From Sthenelais limicola (taxonomy: Eukaryota > Annelida > Polychaeta > Phyllodocida > Sigalionidae), in assembly GCA_942159475.1 (NCBI GenBank), contig OW804096.1, positions 105,684,194 through 105,748,193 of the forward strand: DNA of 64,000 nucleotides. The letters are read 5' to 3'. The notes under the pieces were generated by a model, which was given only the letters and a program-made list of their open reading frames with translations, did no database searches and was not told the DNA's origin. Below are positions 13,666 to 26,400 of this stretch, one piece after another. Numbering within the stretch: position 1 is the stretch's first letter; every line of letters starts with the position of its first letter. Position numbers and translations under genes: made by a program.

Positions 13666-15992
13666 GCTGTTTGATCCCCACTGATGAGAATAACAAGGCT
13701 TCTCAACTCTTCTCTCCCCTCTAACTAGAGAAGTAGACCTGCAACTAGCCTGCTCTTCGATGCTGCGCTCTGGATGGTATCCAAGCTGCATCGAGGGGCA
13801 TGCATGGAAGAGTTGGTGTTGTGCCAAGGGCTGTCTTAGTCCTGGATCAGGTAGAGAGGAGGAGTTGGTGTAGTTAGGAGAGCGCCGCGGGCTGCCTCCT
13901 GTCATAACGGCAGTGTGTCGGTGACTGCAGAGCCTCAGCCCGGTGACGTGCTCTCTGACCGCTGCTTCCCTACTGCCACTAGAGGGGGAGCCACTGTATC
14001 GAACCCTCGTAATATATATAGTTGTACCCTCTCCCGCCTCCTGCATCTTACATACAACTCTTTAACTATTACATGGGCATTCGTTGTTATGGTTAAACAT
14101 TTTGTTTGGGAGATATAAAACAAAATTATCCCTTAAAATATTTCAGACCGGCCTGATGGAAACGATATCGTTCCTTCTATGCCAAGGTATGCCATGTTTT
14201 AATGCAGATATAATGGCCTATAGGCTATAGTAATGGCCGTATGGTAATTATAATTGAACCTTTATCACATACCCGGTACGTATTTTATATTCTATTGCTA
14301 GAACGTAGAAGGCGAATCCCCCTACTCTTTCAACTACATGAGTTGAAAATGTAGCTGTAGGCCTATCAAACTTATCTGGGTTCACTTACCACAGATTATC
14401 TCACAATGTCACATGTAGGCCTATGCATTCAAATTTTCAAACATCCAACTAAATTCATGCGATGTTTTCTTACCTTTTTAGCTGGTTTAATCAGGGTATT
14501 ATGAATCTGCATACCTCCTGAGTTCATTTGAAAATCATCAGATGGTATTGTTTCTCTTGATAGTATCGGTACAATTATTGACAATTCAACACTAAAATTT
14601 CCCGGCTGTCATTGTTCTAATAATATAAGGTACGGTACCATACCGACATATTTAACGGTCTAGAAATGATCTTAATCAAGAATTGGTTTCTACAATATTA
14701 GTTATTAGGCCTACTAATGGATTTGGTAGGAATAACAATGAGCTTTCAATTCACCAAATACATTAGGCTCTTTATTCGATTAATCGTTTTATCATTTAAT
14801 TTTAAAGAGTAGGCCTATCTGTATTCCCGAGATGATTGGACCTAACATAATGATCAATAATATCATATCTGACCTTGCTTGTAAAAACTGGAGCTATTGC
14901 CCGCACTTGTTATCTCATGCACTTATCGTTTGTAGGTTATTGTGCTCTCAACACATTTGTCAGTAAGATAATCCCGAGATTTACAGGCCACTTGACACCA
15001 CGTTATATGTACGCCCGTACCCATAACTGTTGTTAAATGTATTCTTCCAATTGTTTCTGTATAGGCATTATATTGATCTACATTGACCCTGTAAAGCTTT
15101 GTTAGCTAAGGAATTGCATCATTTTTGTTTTGCTGATATACATCTAGGTAATTCGGCACATGTAAAACGCCTGCAATGCTGCATGGTATGTCAAGTTGAA
15201 GTACAAGTACAAGTTTAACCCACGAGCGTTTTTTGCCCCATTTACTCACACAACTAAAGAAATTAAATAAGGGTTGTTAGGAGATTATTAGTGATCGTTC
15301 AATAACCAATGTGGTCGCAACATAGGAACTTCAAACGAATACACAACCACATAAATGCGTTTACGGTACAATTATTTGTGCGAGTTCTTGGAGAGCGTTC
15401 TCAACTCGTTTTTAATATAATGGGGAAATATCAATAAAATGTTCATCGGTAGGCCCTATATGTATATACGGTATCAGCGGTCATCTCTTTATCATTGAGT
15501 ATTGAGCTTCCTATCTCAAAGGACATGCACATCACTTGATTGTTTGGTTGATTTTATTCGACAGCCTATACTGTGATAGATTAGCTGATCACAGGGTTAT
15601 ATTTGGTTGTATTTATAGAATAAAAAGTAGTTTGAGATACATGTAATATAAAATAGTGAGAAAACGTGCCTGATAAGAAACGAGAATGGAGAGAAATTCT
15701 TGTCTCGACCTTATAATAATTAGCCTCCAACATTCAGTAAAACCATAGGAGTGCTATGGTAGTCATCAGCTAGTGATGCTTTCAAATAAAGATCAAACAC
15801 AAAAACAATTTCAATGAACCTTGAAGGTGGAAAAAAATGAAAAACTAAATGATCATTAAAGTGAGTAAGTACATCGATCAACATCACATTAACCACGACC
15901 ACAGATCTTATCTATTCGCTACTAGCTCTTCGCCATTAGTCGCCCTTTTGTAATAAAGAGATGTGCCTCAATGCAGCGACTCTTTTTACATG
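13666..15992. other. Non-coding stretch, no gene recognised
   Basis: Presumed upstream region or 5' UTR/intron of the 13.5-kb minus-strand exon. AT-rich with many 'taggcctat' words and several 'ggtacggtacc'-like short palindromes. No domain-bearing ORF, RNA gene or clear transposon end is seen. Confidence 0.5.
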
Positions 15993-16045
15993 TGTACAAT
16001 GTGTGAGTGATGAAGCTGGTTCTGCATGTGACTGGTCCTCTCCTG
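15993..16045 (-). pseudogene. Partial duplicate of the 13.5-kb signal-peptide exon
   Basis: About 53 bp match 13488-13541 with a few differences: an extra base near 'tgtacaatg' and loss of 2 bp in 'gactggtcc'. The minus-strand translation keeps 'HMQNQLHHSHI' in one frame, but the 2-bp loss shifts the upstream frame. The copied segment lacks the signal peptide and splice donor. It is best read as an exon fragment carried by a local duplication, abutting the tandem repeat that starts at 16045. Confidence 0.6.
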
Positions 16046-16492
16046 ACACCTGGATTTTCCCTTATTAACGAACATGATATCCCTGGTGCCGCATTTAGGC
16101 AACTGATATAGTTTAAAAGGACAGGAGCCGTGCCTGGTATTTTCAGAATTACGGGAGGGCTCATTAATACTAGGTAAAGACAGAAAATCTATGGGCAATA
16201 TCTCTCCCGGCCACTCATTTTAGTTTCCGTATAGTTTATCTCTGGATATAGAATTTTCCCTCACAAATACATCTACTGCTGACACCTGGATTTTCCCTTA
16301 TTAACGAACGTGATATCTATCCCTGGTGCCGCATTTGGGCAACTGATATTAGTTTAAAAGGACAGGAACCGTGCCTGGTATTTTCAGAATGACGGGAGGG
16401 CTCATTAATACTGGGTAAAGACAGAAAAACTATGGGCAATTTCTCTCCTGGCCACTCATTTTAGTTTTTGTATAGTTTATCTCTGGTTATAG
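16045..16492. repeat. Tandem duplication, two ~210-bp copies
   Basis: 16045-16251 and 16281-16492 are near-identical, starting 'gacacctggattttccc' and ending 'tatagtttatctctgg', about 236-241 bp apart. Differences are single substitutions and small indels, implying a fairly recent duplication. No ORF is shared. The second copy starts after the unique spacer 'aattttccctcacaaatacatctactgct'-like sequence. Confidence 0.85.
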
Positions 16493-16837
16493 CACTCAGG
16501 TCGTCCGATTCTAATTAAACAGTCATAAACGGCAATGTCTTAGATCGGATATAATTATGCACCCTTTCTTGGATATATTAAGTCGGCAATTCAAACACCC
16601 CATGGAGAGCCTCTGCTGTCACCAAAGCAACTCTCATTTAAGATGGCACAAACCCACACCAATCATTTATTACCTGCACGCTAGAAATGATAGAGCATGT
16701 TTCAGGGGAAAATAGAGCACCCCTGAGATGGGACACTAAAAGAGAGCAGAGGAGAGAGAGATCGAGTCGAAAGAGAGAGTCTGGGAGATGGAGGGAAAGG
16801 GAGACAAAATGGTAAATGATCCAATGGTATCGGCAAT

Positions 16838-19212
16838 TAAGAGGGGTAACTTAAAACGGGGATAGACTATAAACATACTTCTGGACTATTATTACCCATG
16901 ATATAAACGTATTATAGCATAGTATTATAGATATAAAATATTTACTGAATATCAATATTCCCTGAATAAAGTATTGCTGGTTAAGATGGCCATCCATTAA
17001 CCCCAATAAATATAATGTATTACATCGAGGCCCTGGAGGAGGTAATGGAGACAGTACAGTCCTGGCTTCATCGCCACGGCAGTGATACCGATCTTCATTC
17101 TCCCTGTATATAAATTAATTTTCACTTAACCACAAATTGCTAAGGTTTCTGAGAATAGGGTTCTAGAAGCTAAACTGGACATGGTTTTTTTGTTATTTTG
17201 AGGTGTGTGTGAGGGCTTAGACTGCCTAGACTATACATCGTCGGAGGCCTCACTGATGCCACACATAGTTGTGGTTAGGCCCATCGGTCCACTCGGTCAC
17301 GGGCTACTGCAAACGCCTGAAATAGACTTCAGAGCCAGGACTGAGTATACCAAAGACTTAAAGGCAAACGCTACTATCTAGTGGAAAATGAAAATAAATG
17401 TCATTTTTCTGAAACTTTGGTATTTGATTCTTGAAGTGTTTCTGGTCATAAAGATGGAAAAAAATCAATGGGTCGCCGTACTCAATTTTGAATTAGAGTG
17501 CTTCAAAAGTTGGTATCTCAAAAGAACCAATGAGAACCAAAATGGGGACTCATTTTGCAGTACCTCGAATTCATAGTTCATATTTGCTATTTATATTCAC
17601 TCAATTTAAGTAAAGTTAACAGATTTGGAGAGAGTATTATTTGGCCAATAATTCTATGCCCCTTTTTTATAGTGTATTGATATTTTTATTCTGAAAACAA
17701 CAAATACCTGATGCGAATTTTAAATTAAAAACTAAAAAAAAAACATTATTTTTCACTACTTTTATAAAAACAATTTTATTTTTCTCCTCATCGAAAATAA
17801 ATGTCATTTTTCTGATATTTTAGTATATGATTCTTGAAGTCTGTGTTCATAAAACTAAAAAAAAAAATAGTGGGTCGCCGTGCTACTTTCTGAATTACAG
17901 GGCTTTGAAACATGGCTGACAACCCAAAAATCTGCTGCTTTTAATGTGTTCTATATTTCCTAAACATGTCTATTTCAGACACCTACAATTATTTTTTGAA
18001 TGCGATGACATACACTTTTTTCGCTATGCATATTTAGAATATTACCTGCACTATATGTGTAGAAAATTTTGGTATATTAGGAGTTTCCGTTTTTGTTTTA
18101 TTCCTTAAACCGTGAATGAAAAATGCAGCATTTCCAGATAGTCTTGTATACTAAATGGGTACAACTGAGAGTACCTACAGCTACTTCTGTTTCCCAAACA
18201 TGTCTATTTCAGACAGCTACAATTATTTTTTCAACATGATGACATATATTTTTTTTCCTTTTGATATGTAGTATATAACCTGTACTATATGTGTAGAAAA
18301 TTTTGGAACAGTAGGAGTAGCCATTAATGGTTTATTTTGTACTATAAAACGTGAAAAAATGGGCCGTTTCTCCATAGACTGCAATGCTAAAGGCATAGTG
18401 CGTAAAATACCCGTATATTTGGTATATGGAAAAGGGGGGCGTGGCAGTGAATAGTAGCGTTTGCCTTTAAAGGCAAAGTTGTGAACAGACTATGAGGGGT
18501 TTTTCATGATATACTTCAGCATTTACCCAGTACTTGAAGGCTTGGACAAAATTCAATTTTAGTCACAGACTTTGACTCTAAAGACAGAGTTTGTATATTT
18601 AGAATATTAGGCAATTGGAAATTTTGTCTGAAAAAATAAATCTTACTTAAATTATTTAATTTCTATTGGTAAACCATTGGGACAGTTTAATTTTTCGAAT
18701 CATATGGAGGAAAAGATGAAATGAAAATACATATTTTATTGACCAAACAGAGTGATCTCTGAACATATCAGTTGCAAATGTTTATATTTCATATTTAAAT
18801 AGAGTAAATAATTTATAAAAAAAAAAAACCTCACACAAAACCTAAGACATTACTTCACAATGGTGATATATTTTGTGCATTGTTGAAGAATGGGTAATAT
18901 CGATTTAGGAACTTCCAGTGAAGGTATGGTTGGGTCTTTGCAAAATGACTGCCATATTTTGTTGACGTTTTCTTTCAAAAAATTATATTACAGAAAGGTT
19001 TATGGTAGTATTTGGAAGACATTATCTTTTCTATCCCTTCAGATACTAAGCAACATATCTACCAATTCTCATTATTCCAAGATTTCTCATTTTAATTATA
19101 TTTTCACCATAAGTGACGGGGATCACTATTTCCTAATACCTGTTAAAGGCCCATATGTTGTAACGGAGTAAGAGGGGTAACTTAAAATGGGGACAGACTA
19201 TAAACATACTTC
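16838..19212. repeat. 44-bp direct repeats flanking a 2.3-kb segment
   Basis: A 44-bp sequence beginning 'taagaggggtaacttaaaa' and ending 'agactataaacatacttc' occurs at 16838-16881 and 19169-19212 in the same orientation, with 2 mismatches. The intervening 2.3 kb contains the TTAA-flanked element at 17362-18466. No coding sequence is recognised. The repeats could be short terminal repeats of a decayed element or the ends of an old segmental insertion. Confidence 0.7.
17362..18466. mobile_element. Non-autonomous DNA transposon with TTAA target-site duplication
   Basis: The left terminus is 'aggcaaacgctactat' at 17362 and the right terminus is its perfect 16-bp reverse complement ending at 18466. 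Both are flanked by TTAA (17358-17361 and 18467-18470). The 1,105-bp interior has no transposase ORF. It contains two sets of internal tandem copies: about 17390-17515 versus 17800-17915 (shared 'gattcttgaag', 'gggtcgccgt'), and about 17949-18090 versus 18190-18322 (shared 'aacatgtctatttcagaca', 'tatgtgtagaaaattttgg'). TTAA duplication is characteristic of the piggyBac and Kolobok superfamilies. The terminal bases do not decide between them. Confidence 0.8.
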
Positions 19213-22200
19213 ACACAAAGCCCCTAACTGTCTTTGAGGGAATGAGGGAATAATACTCGAGTAGAGAGAGGGATTGTGTTTGCCGATTGATGACGGTTCA
19301 ATCAGAAATCTGACGACCTTACGTGCTATAAAGTACTTACACCACTGACCGTGGTTTAAGTACTAATTACAGAATTTTTCTCCACAAATACATGTACGAC
19401 ATATTATAGTATACCTCCCTCAGATTTCTATACTAAAACATAATACATGCACCTTAATAATGCGATATTTTAATTTACTCTAGAGCAATAGAAAACAGAT
19501 TCAATATATTTATACAAGAAACTTTTTATTGGTCTCATATATTAAACATACACACACTATCCACCGTTTGGTCCATCCATTTTCCTCACCTCCGCCTCTT
19601 AGGATTAGTCTGTTTGGAAAGTTATTCATTCAATCTTGCTTCTTATTCAACTGCTAAATTCGCACAACATAGTTTCAAGATCACATGGAATTGAATTTAC
19701 CAGCTCTGTAAATGAAAATGGTTTCACAGTGAAAGCAGTGACTAATCACAGCTCTAATTTGAGGATTTCACGAACAAGCGTGCATACCTCATTTTAGGTA
19801 CTATTTTCACAATGAATTATATTTAATGCTATGCAGTTACTCTTACAGATAAATGATGCTAGCTGGCATATGTGATTATCAAGTTTGTCCACACATGTTA
19901 ATTAATGGATTAGTTTTTACTTGATTAATTGAGTAGCAGCCCGTTGATATTTAGAACTAATTCTAGAATACAGGTTGTACAAATTGGGATTTACATGATC
20001 GACGGTTCAGTCGGGTGTATTTCTTTCACATGTTTCTCAGAATATCCAGTCGAACTGAATCATTTCATCGGTTACACGGTTTTACCATAGGAGATACTAT
20101 CGTTAGAATCTTAGTCCTTTCAGAAATAGACCAGCAGCAAAGACATTCTAGTAAAGTACTGGGGGAAATTAAAACATTTGCCATTCAAACCAAGAAAGAA
20201 ATTTCAAAAAAACTTCACGCAACCGTTGCATTGTATTTTTCTCCAATATACGTTCCTATCAGTCGAAAATGAAGGAAAATACTTGTTTAAGTCCTTTTGG
20301 GAGCGGCACCCCATAGTTTTACAATTGCCCGCTTTGATGTTTACTCCAAACAGAACTCAAACAGCGTGTAGGCAACATGATTAAAGTGATGGTTATTCAA
20401 ATGGGAGAAAGAGAAAGAAGATAACCACTTCATCCTACGAGCAACCATTAATGACTAAGTTGTGGGAGCCCGAATCAATATTATAAGAAAATCAAAACAC
20501 TTCCAGTGCAACAGGAAAAATAAAATATTTCACCCAACCTTAGTGCGGGACGATGTCAATATTATTAATCTGCTTCCAGTGCTGGACACTGGAAGAAGAT
20601 TGAATTTGCAGGAAAATATAAAGAAATGGTAAAATCGAGATTCTAAATCTGAGCTGTTATACATTAGGTACAAGGTTATTCTGATTAGAAAGCAAGAATG
20701 AAGAATGCACATGTATTCTAGGCATTCTACACTGGCAAACCAATTCTACATCTTACATTCAATTCCCTCCAACAGTTACTCAACGAAATTGTAAGCTAAA
20801 ATACCGACCTTCTTAATTAGATTATTTCATACATACGGCAACCAGCATAACTGATTAAAGACCATCATAACCTTGGGTATACAAGACCAGCTATATAAAT
20901 AAGTTTTAATTATATTATTGTAATTGGCGTAACATACAATAAGCAACCCCTTTCTAACTGCCCAGCAGTCCCGATTCAATATGTCGTTCGCAATGGGATG
21001 TATGCAAGACATGCAATGTCTGGAAATGAGAGTATCTACAAACAATAAAGAGAGGCGAAGGCATGTTCACATGATACATAACCTGCAGCAACTGAAAACC
21101 AAATACAAACATCAACAACAGACATGACTAAACATTACTACGAATCCAAACTTTACCATCAAGGATCCGAGCAAAATGAATGGAAATGTGTTACTATAAA
21201 ATAGAACCAGAGAGGTATATACCTCCCTAATAGAACCCAACGCTCGTAGGATTCCGCCGACCGTATATCGATACACAGGTTCCGCTAAGAAATAATTTGG
21301 ACAGTATCGATTACACAAACTTGACTTGGAAGAAAACTCACAATAACGTTAAACTTGACATGGGTGTGTCAAAACTAATGGATCCAGAACTGGGCTTATA
21401 GTATGAACAAGTTTTATGTAGCAACCCATGTTTGGACATTATGCCATAAATGTAGAAATTTTGTAGACAGAATTCTCAAATATTAACGTATTCTCTTAAA
21501 TCACTTGGGAGTGTTTGACATTCACACGGACATTCGGAATAAATTAAAGGATCGTTTGCATTAGAAAAGTCTAAGTAGCGCTGGGAGACTGCAATCGAAG
21601 GTAGACTTAATAGGCATAAATTATCTTAATTACCGATACAAGCTTTAGGGCCGGCTTTAGAGTCGATACCCAGAAGATAGAAAGCTGGCATGTAAATATT
21701 CTGAAGATGATTTATTAACTTAAATATGAAATAATAAAAGTATACGCACATAATGTGCACAATGGCTAAGTCTCAGTTGCAGATACAACATCAAAGCATG
21801 ATTTTTACTCAACCCCGAAATATGTACATTATCTGCCCCAAGTTGGTTTTCAGTGCAAGATTATCTACACGTTAACTCTCCAGCTCTCAGTGCGAATCAA
21901 ACGACAACGGTTTAGTGAAGGCAAGGCATGCCACAACAATGCAAAATTTTACAACTCTGTACAAGATCTTTTATTACGAAAGGAACTGGACCTCTGGACC
22001 CCTGTACAAGAGGCTTAGATTCATCTAGGCCTGTGGTAAACATCCCTCATTTTAAAGACAATATATACAAAAATATGTAGACCTGTTCACTAGATCATGG
22101 ACACTTTTCAGACCTTCTTACATAATAAGGATTACAGGAGGCGTCCAAGTACACCCACACATTCAAGCAGTATCAATATAGATCTAATGCTCCAACACCG

Positions 22201-23483
22201 ACACTGGTGCTGTTATGATCAACTACCGTCTGCTGTGAGGATCGTTGAATTATCTCAATACTATTAATTTACGTTTTAGTGAATGGTTTGATGGTTTTCT
22301 CCATTAAACATTCAACCCCAGACATTGACACTCAGTGTGAAAGAAACTGCAACCATTAATCCATCCTGAATGACATTTCGTCTAGGGCCTCGTATCTATG
22401 GTGATTTCTCCCTGTATATTACATGGGCAAACTACAAGACAGGATGAAGGTGAGGCTATCCACAAGTTTCACATTCACCACCAAACACCAATTCCCAGCA
22501 TCCATACATATATTTAGCAGCAATGTAACAACTCCTGTAGAGGAGCTTCAAAACAGCATGCTTCACAAGGGCAATCAATGAATATATGAGAATATGTACA
22601 CCTCCCAGAACTGGAATATTTCAGTTTTAGAAATGTCCTATTATGGTAATAGTTTTTACCTATATATAATATGCTTGTCTGCTCTTTTTAAGTATTTTAC
22701 ACAACGTTTGACTCATATTCAACCCCCATGACCGTTAAACCCGAGCCCAACCAAAAGCATGTCATCACAAACAACATAATTAGAGGATAATAGAATAGAC
22801 ATGGCACTGGTACGAACAGCCCCGTGTCCAATATGTTTGTCAATACCACTAACAGGCGAACACCTGCTCCTTTCTAAAGGTGGAAATATTGATTGAATAC
22901 ATGGAAGCCGATCCAAGCCATCGAGTAATTTACCTATCGATATATGTATATTGATATTTGGTACATAATGGTACCCATATATTCACACATTCTTTGAAAA
23001 AATAATATATCAGAACGTTGACACTAAGCGTCGGGAAAATCCGATTTAATGGATTCCACTAAGACATCCTGGGACAAGATTTCTTTTTTTCGGCTCTCCC
23101 TGTTCAAAGAGATTTTTTTTTTTTAGATTTAGGGCTAAACTTAGGATGGACGTTTGTCACAAAAGATTGTTTTTTTCCCACAGCGGCAGGGGTGTGTGAT
23201 TTAAACAGAGATCTTGAAGGTTGGTAGGCTATATCTGTAGTCGCCACTTTGGGTAAGGTGGACATACGCTGATAAGGCTATAATACACATCACATGTCCA
23301 GTGGCAATCTCCGATAAGTTGAAATGGAATATAAACTATATCAAATAGTTTTATTTTCGTCTGGTTGTGAATCCATCAGTCATTTTCACCGATCCCATAC
23401 TGTCTTTGACTTGCATCCGAAATTTCACATCACTGTTCTTATTTCCAGTGCCCACCAACTATGTCCATATTACCGCTCCCTTC
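19213..23483. other. Non-coding region downstream of TM9SF3
   Basis: No recognisable ORF or RNA gene. The segment next to TM9SF3 is probably its 3' UTR; a minus-strand AATAAA lies at 23350-23355. The rest is AT-rich with no repeat I can delimit. Confidence 0.55.
23350..23355 (-). terminator. Candidate poly(A) signal AATAAA of TM9SF3
   Basis: A canonical AATAAA on the minus strand about 130 bp after the TM9SF3 stop codon (23484). Vertebrate TM9SF3 mRNAs can have long 3' UTRs, so a more distal site is also possible. Confidence 0.4.
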
Positions 23484-26400
23484 CTAATCAATCTTCACTG
23501 TAGAGTAGATCTTACGAACAAAATAACTGGTTCCAACGTATCCCATGGTTCCTACCGAAATAAAATAGGATGAAATGATATCATACCAAGATATTTTCCA
23601 TCAATATCGAAACAAGTCTAAAGACAGACTAATTCGGGATTAGCATTAGTAATTTAGAAAACCAATGTGTGTAATTAAAAGACAGATCAGCTGTTTCTTT
23701 TTAAACATACATAGTGTTAGTAAAATGGGGGCTACTCACCACATTGGATACCAAGAGCTAAGCTAAATAATGCCATGTAGCCGAAGTAAAATGACGTTTG
23801 AAACAGTCCATACATTCTGTAAATAGAAAAAAAACCCATCAGTATCACCATTATTTTTATAACAAACTAGTGTCAGAAGCAATATATAATCTATACATCT
23901 TGCAGAGTGAATCGTCTCCCAAAGAATACATGTAGCTTATTGCTTTATCAAGCAAGAACTATTGACTATGCTTGGTTCCCAACCGTTAGCTTGATACCAA
24001 ATCGGAGCCTAGAGCGAAAACAGTTTAGTGCCTTCAACACAAGACTTACTTCGTTTTGAAGAAGAAATAGTAGAACGAATACATGTAGACATAGACGGCT
24101 GTTGATCCCGCGGCCAGGAAGCTCGTCCACTGCCTATAATTGTAAAGGAATATTTCTTATTTAATGTAGTTTAATGGAGGCAACACCGAACCAAGTACTA
24201 CTAAAAAACGAAACAAGTAGTATTAGCATAGTTGAATGTGTTTGGCATTCTAAAGTAAAGAAGTATTTGAAGACAAATATTGTAATGATTGAACAGTATT
24301 TGGAATTGGTTGTGCAAATGGGGACCTAAGGGGTCAACAGGGACAATTGGTAAGAAAATAATAGTGGTAAATAAACAGCATCTGTTCGTTTTAACTGTGG
24401 CAGACCCTAAATATATGTATTTTAAGCAGGCTTGTAAACTGAGTTCAAAAAGGTAAACCAACCATCTGTAGTCTTCCGCATTTAGTAGGAAGTATGTGCA
24501 CACGATGGTGACGCAGACAGTGACGATGGCCAGGATGACGAAGACGAGCAGCATAAAGCCGTACACGTAGTAGATCTTGTATGCCCAGAACGACGTGAAG
24601 ATGAAGTACATCTCAATGAAGATTGAGCCGAATGGCAGCACGCCGCCGAGCGCAATTATCACACCAGGCTCCATGAACCTGCAAATTGACACAGGATATT
24701 TCATTTGCCAGAACGCCAATTTCCTTGCACTACCACAAGGTAATTTGGAAAAAGGTGCAAATTATCTTCATGTAAATGTAGTATTTCTCTGGATTAACCA
24801 TTAGTTCTAGTTCAAGTGTACCTATTGTAAAAATTAAGATTAAAAAACCGTTTTGTTTGAAGGGCGCTAGTGTTCTTTTGTTTCGAGCTATGTAGACATG
24901 TTGAAGCATCATACATCTAAATGCTAATGAGTGCCTTATCATAATTGAAAAGAAGGTGGGACGTGTGTTTCACCTGGATAGCGCTACCACAACTGAGGCT
25001 GGGCCTCAGAAACGAACGTTCTACCTGAGCTCACCTGGGCAACTGTTGTTGTTGCTTAGTGAGTGTGGTAACCCCGATTGTGACCTCATCCGCGTTGTTG
25101 CAACAACTCGGGTTTGGTCAAGTGAGTCCCGTAGGACTCGGTCTGTCTATAGAATTAGATCAGAGTAATTTGATGAACTGTATGAGATTATAATAAAATA
25201 TAATGTTTTCAGTCACATCACATGGGGTCTCTGTGTGGTTTCGACCTTATAAGGTCTCGTCAGGCGCTAGTTTGGCCGCGTTGGTTAACTATAGGTTAAC
25301 ACTGGGCCCAGTATTTTAAGGTTAATTACCAGTTAATTAAGTTTTTATATTTAGTGACACTTATTAAATATAATGGTGTCCCCAGGTTCGATTGTTGAAT
25401 ACTAGGGTGGGACAATTTGAGCTACTGTCCCTTATAAGGAGACAGTCCTTCTGGCGACTGAGTGTCGCCCTTATTGCCTGTCTCGTATTAGGGAGATAAG
25501 CAAATATTGAAGGTAGGTAGAGCAGTGGTAGGACCGTGGTCCGAACTAGTAACAGCACTAGTCGTAGCCTAAGGGAGGCATTTTCGTAAGAGACTATATT
25601 TTGAACGTAATGGTTGAAAATGTCATTGTTTATCAATCCAAGATATTTAGTCCCCTGGGTACCATTGTTTGTAGTCTGGTGATCCATCTCTTCTCCTCTG
25701 AGTTTCTGCGTTGTCTAGCAGTCTCACTTTCTGAGTCTGCTGAGATCAACGAGAGGATGGAGATCGAGATGTTTCATAATTGAAAAGAAATTGACCATTA
25801 TTTTCAAGACTAACGTATAAAAGCCTTACCATTTTTTCTCCGGAATTGGTCGAGGTACCGCATTGATGCGACAAGGGTAGTTGGGCTGGCCCGCCAGGTT
25901 ACGGCCCAGAACTGTCCCAACTAATGTCAGGGGTAGGATCACAAAGAAGCAAATGCAAGCAACGGCCACCTGCAAGGAAACAAACCAAAACATTAAAACT
26001 GTGATAGACCCTAAATATAGGTCCCTTTTATCCCCTATCTTTGTTTTCACACTTGATTTGATTTGAAACCGTTTTTATTTGTTATTAGCAGGTTGACACC
26101 ATGTTCTCGTCAGTATCCTGGATAACATTTGCTTTGTTTTATAGATCTAGTTTTTCTACATATGTGAGGTGGAAATGGATGCATACCATCGTTCCAAAGG
26201 GGATGGCCCTCGATGCATGGTAGTAGATAGCAATGAAGTTGATGAAGAAAGCAGTTCCACAGATCATAGAAGGCAACAAGAATGCGCTCATCAACATTTG
26301 TTTGATCCAGATTTTACCTGAAGTAAAGAAGTGTAGAATATACAATCACGGGGTAAATTATTTTATTCATTTATTTTTTCAAAATAAATTTTCTTAACGT

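Noticed and set aside
24201..24719. 172-aa single ORF as a gene
   Set aside because: It is the TM9SF3 exon 24463-24678 reading through into introns on both sides; the splice sites define the real exon.
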